64,000 nucleotides of DNA, taken from Candidatus Cloacimonadota bacterium. Its GTDB lineage: Bacteria; Cloacimonadota; Cloacimonadia; Cloacimonadales; Cloacimonadaceae. The stretch lies in NCBI GenBank assembly GCA_028695495.1, contig JAQVIX010000005.1, positions 1-64,000 of the forward strand, written 5' to 3'. Numbering within the stretch: position 1 is the first letter of the stretch; every line of letters begins with the position of its first letter. The position numbers were made by a program, and so were the translations under genes. The notes below the pieces were generated by a model. The model ran no database searches. It was given only the letters and a program-made list of their open reading frames with translations, and had not been told where the DNA came from. This document shows, one piece after another, positions 9,966 through 17,939 of this stretch.

Positions 9966-10210
9966 AATTCCAGTAAATCCAGGCTTTCCAGCATCAAAAA
10001 GTAATGATCTATGTCGCTGGAAATATTATCAGGAGTCACCTCATATTCCGCAGCTATCGTCGCTATTATCTCTTCTTTGCTCTGCCCCTCATTAAGCAGC
10101 CTCAGAATGTAAATGCCCAATTCATTGGCACTATAGCTGTATCCGCTACTGGGGTCAAAAATGAAGCCGTTGTCGTTCATCGCCAGATTCTTAATCAGCT
10201 CTGTATTCAT
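9962..10210 (-). CDS. PqqD-like small protein (RRE-type peptide binder)
   Basis: 82 residues matching the PqqD fold: FIFDPSSGYSYSANELGIYILRLL, then an acidic helix (SKEEIIATIAAEY), then a last helix ending LESLDLLEL. PqqD-type domains (RiPP recognition elements) hold a peptide substrate for modifying enzymes. The ATG at 10210 follows a strong GGGAGGAAAT site. It is the first gene of the seven-gene minus-strand operon, translationally coupled to the ATP-grasp gene. No precursor peptide was recognised next to it, so it may bind a peptide encoded elsewhere or serve as a carrier itself. Confidence 0.72.
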   Translation of the reverse strand: MNTELIKNLAMNDNGFIFDPSSGYSYSANELGIYILRLLNEGQSKEEIIATIAAEYEVTPDNISSDIDHYFLMLESLDLLEL

Positions 10211-10425
10211 ATTTCCTCCCGGAAGTCATATTTCATCGGCATTGCAGATATAATACTTGGTTTTCCCAAAAAGTCCAGCATTTTTTATGCGTGGCGCTGA
10301 GGTAGCAGGTGTATTGCTTAGCTACGCTCGCAATGGTTAATTAATAAGCAGTTCGGCTTCGCTACACATAATGCCTGAAATTTTGAAGACCAAACCGGAA
10401 GCCCCGCTGCCATCCTCCTTTGCCT

Positions 10426-10486
10426 CCCTCACAATGCCCTCGCCTCACCCCACAAAAAGCGGGTAGAGGCGAGGGCATTGTGAGGG
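10426..10486. repeat. 21-bp perfect inverted repeat
   Basis: Bases 10426-10446 and 10466-10486 are perfectly complementary (21 pairs, starting CCCTCACAATGCC). They are separated by a 19-base loop that itself contains ACCC and GGGT. There is no T-run, so it is not a standard terminator. It lies in the leader side of both divergent operons. Confidence 0.85.
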
Positions 10487-10580
10487 CGAGAAACGGGGAA
10501 GCATGCCCAGTCCGGGCGTCAGCGCCTAATACCTGAAACCTGACTTACTGACACCTGCGTAGCGTAACGAAGCATAAACA

Positions 10581-10608
10581 TTGACAAAAAAGCGGGGGCG
10601 CATAGATT
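10581..10608 (+). promoter_or_regulatory. Candidate promoter of the TetR/ABC operon
   Basis: TTGACA at 10581-10586 and TAGATT at 10603-10608, spaced 16 bases, upstream of the TetR start at 10651. The -10 box runs into the operator palindrome, as expected for autorepression. Confidence 0.5.
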
Positions 10609-10623
10609 TGACCAAATGGTTAA
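10608..10623. promoter_or_regulatory. Palindromic operator, probably for the TetR protein
   Basis: TTGACCA-AA-TGGTTAA, a 16-base palindrome with one mismatched pair, overlapping the candidate -10 box and 27 bases before the TetR start codon. Its shape is usual for TetR-family dimers. Autoregulation is inferred. Confidence 0.55.
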
Positions 10624-10650
10624 AACATTATTTGTAAAGGATAGATAAAC

Positions 10651-11271
10651 ATGGCAATTAAAGGAATTAAAGAACGCATCCTGGACGCGGCGGTAAAGGA
10701 ATTTTTGGCGCGCGGTTTTGGTGGTGCGCGGATGCAGTCTATTGCAGATAAGGCGGAGATCAATAAAGCTTTGCTGCATTATCACTACAATAATAAACAG
10801 AAGCTATATGAAGAGGTTTTGCAGGATCAAATTGCACGTTTGATTGCTTCGCTATTTGATCTCATCGATAGTGAGGGGGATTTTGATGAGTGGCTTATGG
10901 CGTTGATTCGCAAGTATCTGCGTGAGATTCTGAAATCTCCGGGATTTAGCCGTTTCATATTGTGGGAGCTAAATAGCGGACAAAAGTTTATGCCTGCTTT
11001 ATTTAAACAGGTATTGCAGCAGAAGGGCAAAGAGGGCAATTTTGTATTGCAGATAGTGGAAAGGCGTCTGGCGGCGGGGTATAAGGCTTGCGATCCTGTG
11101 CAATTTCTTTTGAACGTGCTCTCGCTTTGCATCTATCCGGTGCTGGCGCAGCCCATTTTGGTGCAGGTTTTGGGAGCGGATGTCTTTCAGAATCCGGATT
11201 TTGCGTTGCGGCGCGAAGAGGAGATTTTTAACTTTGTAAAATATGGAATATCTGGCTATAAGGAAGCGTAA
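10651..11271 (+). CDS. TetR-family transcriptional repressor
   Basis: 206 residues. The N-terminal helix-turn-helix is clear (ILDAAVKEFLARGFGGARMQ, then ADKAEINKALLHYHYNNK, about residues 8-48), followed by a helical ligand-binding domain. It starts the operon TetR-HlyD-ATPase-ATPase-permease-permease, the same order as E. coli cecR-ybhGFSR, whose TetR protein controls the exporter. The palindrome at 10608-10623 probably binds it. The stop is one base before the HlyD start. Confidence 0.9.
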   Translation: MAIKGIKERILDAAVKEFLARGFGGARMQSIADKAEINKALLHYHYNNKQKLYEEVLQDQIARLIASLFDLIDSEGDFDEWLMALIRKYLREILKSPGFSRFILWELNSGQKFMPALFKQVLQQKGKEGNFVLQIVERRLAAGYKACDPVQFLLNVLSLCIYPVLAQPILVQVLGADVFQNPDFALRREEEIFNFVKYGISGYKEA

Positions 11272-11272
11272 G

Positions 11273-12151
11273 ATGAAGAAAATAAGCTATATACTATTGA
11301 TAATGCTGGGCATATTGGCTGGCTGCCAGCGGGCGGAAAAAGAGCCGGGCTGGACGAGTGTAATGGAAGCGGAAATCAACCGGGTTTCTGTGGTGGGTGG
11401 CGGCAAGATAGTGGAACTAATGGTAAATGAAGGAGATGAAGTAGCGGTGGGAGAGATTTTGGCGCTATTGGATTCCCGCGAATTAAGCTACAATCTGGAG
11501 CAAATAAATGCCAGCCTGGCAGAGATACAAGCGCAGGAAGCTTTGGCAAATACGCAAATCTCCATCGCCGAAAAAGAGTTGGAATATCAAAGCCGGCGGG
11601 ATTCTCGCAATGAAAAGCTCTATGAAGCGGCGGCTATCCCTCTGCAAAATCTGGAGGATAGTCAATTAGTGCAAAATAAATCGGCACTGCAATTGCAAAC
11701 TGCGCAGCAAAATCTGGGAGTGCTCGAAGCCAAAAAGGCGGCTCTGGAAGCGCAGAAAAAAGTTTTGAATAAAAAACTGGCGGATTGCATCGTAACAAGC
11801 CCTTTTGCGGGCAGGGTGGAGCGGCTCTTTTATAACGCCGGTGAAACGGTGGCACCCTTTGGGCAGATATTGGAAATAAGCAATTTACAGAATATGGAAA
11901 CCAATATCTACGTAAGCGAAGAGTGGCTGGCAAAGCTAAAGCCGGGGACGCAGATGAAGCTGAAAACCAGTGGCGGGGGGCAAGAGCTGGCAGCGGAGAT
12001 TATCCGCATTAGCAATCAGGCGGAATTTACCCCCAAGAGTGTATTAACGCCGGATAATCGCAGCGTGATGGTTTATGCGGTGCGGCTGAGAGTGGAAAAT
12101 CCGGATGGCATCCTGAAAGATGGTATGCCGGTGGATATTTACCTGCCATGA
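11273..12151 (+). CDS. HlyD-like periplasmic adaptor lipoprotein (YbhG-like)
   Basis: 292 residues from the ATG at 11273, which follows AAGGAAG and gives a lipoprotein signal (LLIMLGILAGC). A longer frame from 11243 lies inside the TetR gene. Biotinyl-lipoyl-like halves are visible at VGGGKIVELMVNEGDEV (about 40-56) and CIVTSPFAGRVERL (about 170), flanking a long alpha-helical hairpin rich in Gln, Ala and Glu (about 75-165). Membrane-fusion proteins join inner-membrane ABC exporters to an outer-membrane channel. Its stop overlaps the ATPase start by four bases. Confidence 0.9.
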   Translation: MKKISYILLIMLGILAGCQRAEKEPGWTSVMEAEINRVSVVGGGKIVELMVNEGDEVAVGEILALLDSRELSYNLEQINASLAEIQAQEALANTQISIAEKELEYQSRRDSRNEKLYEAAAIPLQNLEDSQLVQNKSALQLQTAQQNLGVLEAKKAALEAQKKVLNKKLADCIVTSPFAGRVERLFYNAGETVAPFGQILEISNLQNMETNIYVSEEWLAKLKPGTQMKLKTSGGGQELAAEIIRISNQAEFTPKSVLTPDNRSVMVYAVRLRVENPDGILKDGMPVDIYLP

Positions 12152-13053
12152 GCATTGTAAAAGTAGAGGGCTTGGGGATTTCCTTTGGGAATCTGCCTGC
12201 GCTAAAGGAGATAAATCTGCAGGTTCCCGCGGGCGGGATATATGGGATTATCGGTCCCGATAGTGCGGGGAAAACCACGCTTTTGCGCACGATTTGCACG
12301 CTTTTGCCCTATAAAGAGGGGAAGGTGGAGGTATTGAAGCTGGATGCGCTAAAAGATGCCGCTGTCATCCGAGCGCAGATAGGCTATATGCCGCAACGCT
12401 TTAGCCTGTATCGAGACCTCTCGGTGGAGCAAAATATCCGCTTTTCGGCGCGGCTTTTTGGGGTGAATGGCAAGGAATATGCCAGCACTTTAGAGCGTTT
12501 ATATCAGTTCTCGAAATTGCAGCCATTTGCCGGGCGTCAGGCGGGAAAATTAAGCGGGGGGATGCAGCAAAAACTGGCGCTCTCCTGCGCGCTGATTCAC
12601 AAGCCGGAGCTTTTGGTACTGGACGAGCCTACTTTTGGAGTGGATCCGGTATCGCGGCAGGATTTTTGGGATATCTTGCATGCGCTGAAAGCCGAGGGCA
12701 TCAGCATCATAGTATCCACACCCTATATGGACGAAGCGCAACAGTGCGATAGGATTAGCCTGCTTTTTAAGGGCAAAATAATAGGTAGCGATACTCCGGC
12801 TGGCATTTTGGCGGGTTGGAAGGGGCATCTCTACCGCTTGGAAACAGATGACCCGCAAAGGCTGTATGGATATCTAAAAGAAGATTTGAGGCTTGGGGAC
12901 TTGCAACTTTTTGGCAGCGATATTCACTTAGGTAGCGAGGATGCGCTGGAAGATGCGGTTTTTGAGAAATGGCAAAAAGGCTGTCCGGCGCTGAAGAGCT
13001 GGCAGCAGATTCAGCCCAATATGGAAGATGTATTTTTGAAGATGATGCAATGA
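12148..13053 (+). CDS. ABC transporter ATPase (first half of a YbhF-like pair)
   Basis: 301 residues. Walker A is GPDSAGKTT (about 37-45), Q-loop GYMPQRFSLY, signature LSGGMQQKLALSCAL, Walker B LLVLDEPTFGVDP, and the switch residue is in VSTPYM, where histidine is replaced by proline. In E. coli YbhF both nucleotide-binding domains are in one protein; here they are two genes overlapping by four bases. The altered H-loop suggests this is the degenerate, less catalytic site of the pair. Confidence 0.92.
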   Translation: MSIVKVEGLGISFGNLPALKEINLQVPAGGIYGIIGPDSAGKTTLLRTICTLLPYKEGKVEVLKLDALKDAAVIRAQIGYMPQRFSLYRDLSVEQNIRFSARLFGVNGKEYASTLERLYQFSKLQPFAGRQAGKLSGGMQQKLALSCALIHKPELLVLDEPTFGVDPVSRQDFWDILHALKAEGISIIVSTPYMDEAQQCDRISLLFKGKIIGSDTPAGILAGWKGHLYRLETDDPQRLYGYLKEDLRLGDLQLFGSDIHLGSEDALEDAVFEKWQKGCPALKSWQQIQPNMEDVFLKMMQ

Positions 13054-13781
13054 TTAAGACGGAAGAACTCACGAGAAAATTCGGCGATTTTATCGCGGTG
13101 GATCATCTAAATCTACAGATTGTCAGAGGGGAAATCTTTGGCTTTTTGGGAGCTAATGGCGCAGGAAAAACTACCACTATCCGGATGCTCTGCGGGCTTT
13201 TGATGCCCAGCAGCGGGCGTATATGGGTAAATAATCTGGATGTGGCAAAAGAGGGTGAAAAAGTAAAGAAATCGATTGGCTATATGAGCCAGAGATTTAG
13301 CCTGTATCAGGATTTGAAGGCAAAGGAAAATCTGGAGTTTTATGCCGGAGTATATGCCACGCCGCGGGCGGAAGCTTGGGAAAACACCTTACCTTTGCTG
13401 GAGCAATTTGGGCTGAAAGAGAGCCTGAATATGCGCACGGCGGAATTGCCAATGGGCTATAAACAGCGGCTGAGCCTGGTATGTGCGCTGGTACACAATC
13501 CGCCTTTGGTGATACTGGATGAGCCTACTTCCGGAGTGGATCCGCAGGCACGGCGCGAATTTTGGCAGGTAATCAATCAGCTTGCCTTTGCGGGGAAAAC
13601 GGTGTTGGTAAGCACGCACTTTATGGATGAAGCGGAATATTGCCACCGGGTAATCATCATGCAAGCTGGCAAAGAGGTGGCGCTGGGGCCGCCGCGGGAG
13701 CTAAAACAGCGTTTTGAAGTGCAAAATATGCAGGAGCTTTTTATGAAAGTAGCGGGAGGGATAAATGCCAAACTTAAATAG
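13050..13781 (+). CDS. ABC transporter ATPase (second of the pair)
   Basis: 243 residues from the ATG at 13050, which overlaps the previous stop (ATGA). An extended frame from 12969 lies inside the previous gene. Walker A is GANGAGKTTT, Q-loop GYMSQRFSLYQDL, signature LPMGYKQRLSLV (Met in place of the first signature Gly neighbour), Walker B LVILDEPTSGVDP, and the H-loop STHFM is intact. It should be the catalytically complete partner. It overlaps the permease start at 13765 by 17 bases. Confidence 0.92.
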   Translation: MIKTEELTRKFGDFIAVDHLNLQIVRGEIFGFLGANGAGKTTTIRMLCGLLMPSSGRIWVNNLDVAKEGEKVKKSIGYMSQRFSLYQDLKAKENLEFYAGVYATPRAEAWENTLPLLEQFGLKESLNMRTAELPMGYKQRLSLVCALVHNPPLVILDEPTSGVDPQARREFWQVINQLAFAGKTVLVSTHFMDEAEYCHRVIIMQAGKEVALGPPRELKQRFEVQNMQELFMKVAGGINAKLK

Positions 13782-14841
13782 AATCCGCGCCATAGCGGGC
13801 AAGGAAGTGTATCATATTTTGCGGGATTCGCGCACGCTCGCCATCGTGATATTAATGCCCATCCTGCAGCTCATCATCTTTGGCTATGCCATGAATATGG
13901 AATTGCAAAATGTGCCGCTGGCGATAAGCGATCTGGCGCATAATCACGCTTCGCGGCGGATAATTCAGGCTTTTGAGCAAAGCGGGTATTTCCGGATAAT
14001 TCCGGTGGCGGTAGAGGACTTTGTGCCGGAAGAGCTATTTCGACAGCGGAAAGCGCAGGCAACGCTTAGTATCCCCAGGGATTGTGGTGAAGAGCGGACG
14101 CAGATGCTGCTGAAGGTGGATGCTTCTGACCCGAATACGGCGCAGCTTATCCAAAATTACGCCCTGGGCATCCTCGGCGGCGGGGCAAAAAGCGGGCTGC
14201 TGGATTTGCGCCCCTTTATCCTTTACAATCCGGATTTGAAGAGCAGTTTCTTCTTTGTGCCGGGTTTGATCGCCATGATCCTGGTAATGATCTGCGCGCT
14301 GCTTACCAGCATCTCGATAAGCCGGGAAAAGGAGATGGGTACGATGGAGCAGATTTTGGTATCGCCGGTCTCGGCGCTAGAGATTCTTTTGGGCAAAGTG
14401 ATACCTTATATCCTTTTGGGGTTATTAGATGCCTTTTTGATCCTGGGGGTAGGGATGCTGCTTTTCAAGGTGCCTTTTGCGGGCAGTTTTGTGGTTTTTT
14501 TGGGCTTCAGTTTCCTCTATGTGCTCTGCGCTTTGTGTTTGGGGCTTTTGGTATCTACCATCGCCAAAACTCAGCAGGCGGCAATGATGATGGCTTTGGG
14601 GATTACGCTGCTGCCTACGCTCTTGCTTTCGGGCTACCTTTTTCCCATACCCAGCATGCCAGCGGTTTTGCAAAAGATTACGCTCATCATTCCGGCGCGC
14701 TACTATCTGGTAATCATCCGCGGGATCATGCTCAAAGGCAATAGCGTGGCTGAGCTGTATCAGGCGGGGCTGAGCTTGATAGTAATGACAATTGTGATGC
14801 TGATAGTGGCGGTGAAACGCTTTAAACTGAGGTTGATATGA
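13765..14841 (+). CDS. ABC-2 type permease (YbhS-like)
   Basis: 358 residues with the ABC-2 exporter layout. One N-terminal membrane helix (TLAIVILMPILQLIIFGYAM) is followed by a large periplasmic loop (about 45-165). Five membrane helices then include FVPGLIAMILVMICALLTSI and the conserved EKEMGTMEQILVSPVS segment. It pairs with the next permease to form the heterodimeric channel of a YbhFSR-like drug or lipid exporter. Confidence 0.9.
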   Translation: MPNLNRIRAIAGKEVYHILRDSRTLAIVILMPILQLIIFGYAMNMELQNVPLAISDLAHNHASRRIIQAFEQSGYFRIIPVAVEDFVPEELFRQRKAQATLSIPRDCGEERTQMLLKVDASDPNTAQLIQNYALGILGGGAKSGLLDLRPFILYNPDLKSSFFFVPGLIAMILVMICALLTSISISREKEMGTMEQILVSPVSALEILLGKVIPYILLGLLDAFLILGVGMLLFKVPFAGSFVVFLGFSFLYVLCALCLGLLVSTIAKTQQAAMMMALGITLLPTLLLSGYLFPIPSMPAVLQKITLIIPARYYLVIIRGIMLKGNSVAELYQAGLSLIVMTIVMLIVAVKRFKLRLI

Positions 14842-15971
14842 AAGGGCTGGGAGTTTTAAGCACTTTTATCAAAAAGGAGTTTCGGCAGATTATGCGCAGC
14901 CGGGAGATGCTCTTAGTGCTCTTTCTGTTGCCGGCAATTCAGCTTTTAGTGATGGGTTTTGCGGTAACGAACGAGGTGAAACACATCGATATCAGCTTCT
15001 TTGATCTGGACCGCAGTATTCAAAGCCGCAGGCTGATGGAAGCATTTAGCTCTACAGACCGCTTTCATCTGGTGGAAGTAGGGGAGCAAGACCGTCCGGA
15101 ATTGCAGCTTTTTCGCTGGAAAAGTAAGGTGGTAATCGTGATTCCGGCGGGTTTTGAGCGCAAGCTGGCGCAGGGGCGGATTCCGGCTTTGCAATTGCTT
15201 TTGGATGGTATAGATGGAAATACGGCTTCGATCGCGAATGCCTACGTGCAGAGCTGCGTAAAAGGCTTTACGGAAGGATATCTGAGGGGCAAAGACCCTC
15301 GCCGGGTGGGCTATATGCTGCAGGGGCAAAAGGCGTCGGAAATCATCATTCAGATGAGTTTTAATCCGGATTTACAGAGCAATCTGAATATCATTCCGGG
15401 GATTATAGCGGTATTGGTTACGGTTACATCCATGCTGCTTTCGGCGATTAGTTTGGTGAAAGAAAAGGAATTGGGCACTTTGGAGCAGCTTTTGGTTACG
15501 CCAGTAAAGAAATATCAATTGCTGATAGGTAAGATATTGCCGTATTTGCTTATCACGCTTCTGCAATTGCAGGTAGCAGTGCTGCTGGCGGGGCTTATCT
15601 TTGGCATCCGGGTGGCGGGCTCCTATTGGGTGCTTACGCTCTTTTCGATAGTGTATCTCTTTACCTCGCTGGGTTTTGGTATATTTATCTCTACACGGGT
15701 GGAATCGCAGCAACAGGCGATGTTTTTCTCCTGGTTTATGATGGTGATCATGATCCTGCTTTCGGGTTTCTTTGTGCCGGTGCAAAACATGCCTCAAGGG
15801 GTGCGTTGGGTGAGTTTTGCAAATCCGCTAACGCATTATATGACGGTGCTCAGGGAGATAGTAGTAAAAGGCAGCGGGCTGATGCAATTAAAAGAGGAAT
15901 TGCTGGTGCTGCTGGGCGGAGGGATGCTGGTATTTGGCTTTGGCATCCTGAGTTTTAGGAAAAGGGTGTGA
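14838..15971 (+). CDS. ABC-2 type permease (YbhR-like)
   Basis: 377 residues with the same layout as its neighbour: an N-terminal helix, a periplasmic loop, then five helices with EKELGTLEQLLVTPV. It overlaps the previous gene by four bases and ends the operon; no clear terminator follows. Substrate unknown; drugs, and sodium in one report, have been proposed for E. coli YbhFSR. Confidence 0.9.
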   Translation: MKGLGVLSTFIKKEFRQIMRSREMLLVLFLLPAIQLLVMGFAVTNEVKHIDISFFDLDRSIQSRRLMEAFSSTDRFHLVEVGEQDRPELQLFRWKSKVVIVIPAGFERKLAQGRIPALQLLLDGIDGNTASIANAYVQSCVKGFTEGYLRGKDPRRVGYMLQGQKASEIIIQMSFNPDLQSNLNIIPGIIAVLVTVTSMLLSAISLVKEKELGTLEQLLVTPVKKYQLLIGKILPYLLITLLQLQVAVLLAGLIFGIRVAGSYWVLTLFSIVYLFTSLGFGIFISTRVESQQQAMFFSWFMMVIMILLSGFFVPVQNMPQGVRWVSFANPLTHYMTVLREIVVKGSGLMQLKEELLVLLGGGMLVFGFGILSFRKRV

Positions 15972-16084
15972 GAGCAACGCGTTGCGATGCAATGAATAAT
16001 TTGCTTCGCTTAGCTCAGCAGGTATCAGGAAATCAGGTCTCAGGTGTCAGGTTCTGGCGGTATTGCTTAGCTCCGCTCGCAATG

Positions 16085-16211
16085 GTTTATCAGATGCTGG
16101 CGCATGGTGTGTGGAATTTGGGGAAAGGCTCTTGAAGTCCAAACCCGCTTTTTAAGGCGTTGGTAGCACTGATGGACGGATAAAAGGTAAGAAGTCCAAA
16201 AGGCTGGTCGC
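16085..16211. repeat. Dispersed repeat, copy 1 (about 125 bp)
   Basis: From GTTTATCAGATGCTGGCGCA to AAAAGGCTGGTCGC. Most positions match 19469-19594 in the same orientation, with scattered substitutions and small gaps. It is non-coding in both copies. Confidence 0.75.
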
Positions 16212-16224
16212 TGCGCAAAGCTCC

Positions 16225-16253
16225 TTGACAAAATCCCCTGCATCCGAAATATC
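16225..16253 (+). promoter_or_regulatory. Candidate promoter of the MscS gene
   Basis: TTGACA at 16225-16230 and AATATC at 16248-16253, 17-base spacer, 43 bases before the start at 16296. Confidence 0.4.
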
Positions 16254-16295
16254 TGAACCAGATACTTAAGCAGGCACATAATAAGGAGTTAGCGG

Positions 16296-17939
16296 ATGTT
16301 TAAGCGGAAATATATGGCACTCATAGCCCTGATGCTATTTTGCGTGGCATTACTCGCACAGGTAAATGATATCTTTGGCGCTGCCGAGGCGGATAGCACC
16401 TTGAAGCGGGCGCCGGTGGTATATAAAGATAAGGTTATCTTCTATGTATATAGTAATTTAGGACATTTTACATCGTTTGAACGCTCGGTAATCATCGGCA
16501 AACGTTTGGAGGAATTGGGCAGGCAGCCTTTTTTGGTGCAGGATAGCCTGAACATTTTGCAGGGGCAGCGTGAATATAGTATTCGCTATGGTGAAAGCCC
16601 CATCCTCATCGTAAGTGAAGCGGATTCGCTGGCGCTACAGCAGCCATTGAAGGAGATTGCCATTGCCTATCATGCCGCCATTGTAAATGAATTTCTGCCG
16701 CTATTTACGCGCCTGAGTATAAGGCAAAGCATCTTTGAAATCCTGAAAATCGCCTTTTGGATCGCCCTGATCTTGGGGCTGAGCGTGCTTTTTTGGAGAG
16801 TGATCAAGCGCCTTTTGGACTGGCTGAGCCGGCAGATTGATAAAATTAAGGAAAACTACAGCGCGGGTTTGGTGATTCGCGGTATCCGCTTTTTGAATGC
16901 AGAACAATTTGACCGAACGCTGAAATTTATCCTGGCGCTGGTGCGCTTTGGTTTGGGGCTTTTACTCTTTTATTTCACCGTATATTTCCTGCTTTTTGCC
17001 ATTCCGCAAACCAAGAGCACAGCGCTGCATCTGCATGCCTACATTATGCATCCCATCGTGGATGTGGGCAAAGCGGTGCTGAAATATCTGCCAAATCTCT
17101 TTTTCATCCTGGTAGTGGTGATTATCGCGCGCTATCTTTTGCGCTTTTTGAAATATCTTTTCGATGAAATCCGTAAGGGACACATTCGCTTCGCCGGTTT
17201 TTATGCGGATTGGGCATATTCCACCTATCATATTGTGCGCTTTCTGATCCTCTTTTTTGTGGTGGTTATCATCTTCCCCTATCTGCCCGGTTCGGGTTCG
17301 CCCGCCTTTCAGGGCATCTCCATCTTTGTGGGCGTATTGGTTTCGCTGGGTTCATCTTCCGCTATTTCCAATATCATTGCGGGCATCATCCTTACCTATA
17401 TGCGCGCTTTCAAGGTGGGCGATTACATCAAAGTAGGGGATAAAGAGGGCTTTGTAATAGATGCCTCGCTCCTAAACGTGCGCATTAAAACCGTGAAAAA
17501 TGTAGAGATAAGCATTCCAAATTCCGTGGCTTTGAGCGGAAATATTATGGATTATAGCACTTATGCCCGCGAGGGAAACCTGATAGTACATACCCCCGTG
17601 GCGATGGGCTATGAAGTGCCCTGGAAGCAGGTGAAAGAATTGCTGATTCAGGCGGCGCTCAATAGCGAAGGCATCCTGAAACACAAGCCGCCTTTTGTGC
17701 ATGTAAAAGAGCTGAAAGATTATTATATCGTATATGAATTAAACGCTTATACGGATAAAGCGGCGGCGCTGGGCGGCATTTATAGTGAACTAAATGCCAA
17801 TGTATTGGACGTATTTAATGCCGCCGGAATCGAGATGCTATTGCCGATGTACAACGCGGTAAGGGATGGCAAGCAAAGCAGCATCCCGCCAAAGACAATG
17901 CCGGAAGCTTCAGAAAGCTCAGAACGCGAGCATGAGTAA
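16296..17939 (+). CDS. MscS-family mechanosensitive channel
   Basis: 547 residues after an AAGGAG site. It has a signal peptide (ending ALLAQ, about residue 22), a periplasmic domain to about 145, then five membrane helices. The pore helix and beta domain are clear: SIFVGVLVSLGSSSAISNII (about 345-365), then FKVGDYIKVGDKEGFV and IPNSVALSGNIMDYS, as in MscS. Such channels open under membrane tension to release solutes. The extra N-terminal domain makes it larger than E. coli MscS (286). It converges on and overlaps the dehydrogenase gene by 21 bases. Confidence 0.93.
   Translation: MFKRKYMALIALMLFCVALLAQVNDIFGAAEADSTLKRAPVVYKDKVIFYVYSNLGHFTSFERSVIIGKRLEELGRQPFLVQDSLNILQGQREYSIRYGESPILIVSEADSLALQQPLKEIAIAYHAAIVNEFLPLFTRLSIRQSIFEILKIAFWIALILGLSVLFWRVIKRLLDWLSRQIDKIKENYSAGLVIRGIRFLNAEQFDRTLKFILALVRFGLGLLLFYFTVYFLLFAIPQTKSTALHLHAYIMHPIVDVGKAVLKYLPNLFFILVVVIIARYLLRFLKYLFDEIRKGHIRFAGFYADWAYSTYHIVRFLILFFVVVIIFPYLPGSGSPAFQGISIFVGVLVSLGSSSAISNIIAGIILTYMRAFKVGDYIKVGDKEGFVIDASLLNVRIKTVKNVEISIPNSVALSGNIMDYSTYAREGNLIVHTPVAMGYEVPWKQVKELLIQAALNSEGILKHKPPFVHVKELKDYYIVYELNAYTDKAAALGGIYSELNANVLDVFNAAGIEMLLPMYNAVRDGKQSSIPPKTMPEASESSEREHE

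Larger units (their letters stand above)
10211..10650. other. Divergent control region with repeats
   Basis: 440 bases between the minus-strand PqqD operon and the plus-strand TetR operon. It holds a copy of the dispersed TTGCTTAGCTACGCTCGCAA motif (about 10312-10333), a very strong hairpin (10426-10486), a run of heptamer-register CCTGA repeats (10529-10555), and the promoter and operator of the TetR gene. No gene was found. Confidence 0.6.
15972..16295. other. Intergenic region with dispersed repeats
   Basis: Holds a heptamer-register CAGGT run (16022-16052), the TTGCTTAGCTCCGCTCGCAA motif (about 16067-16088), a roughly 125-base repeat shared with 19469-19594, and the candidate promoter of the MscS gene. 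No gene was found. Confidence 0.6.
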
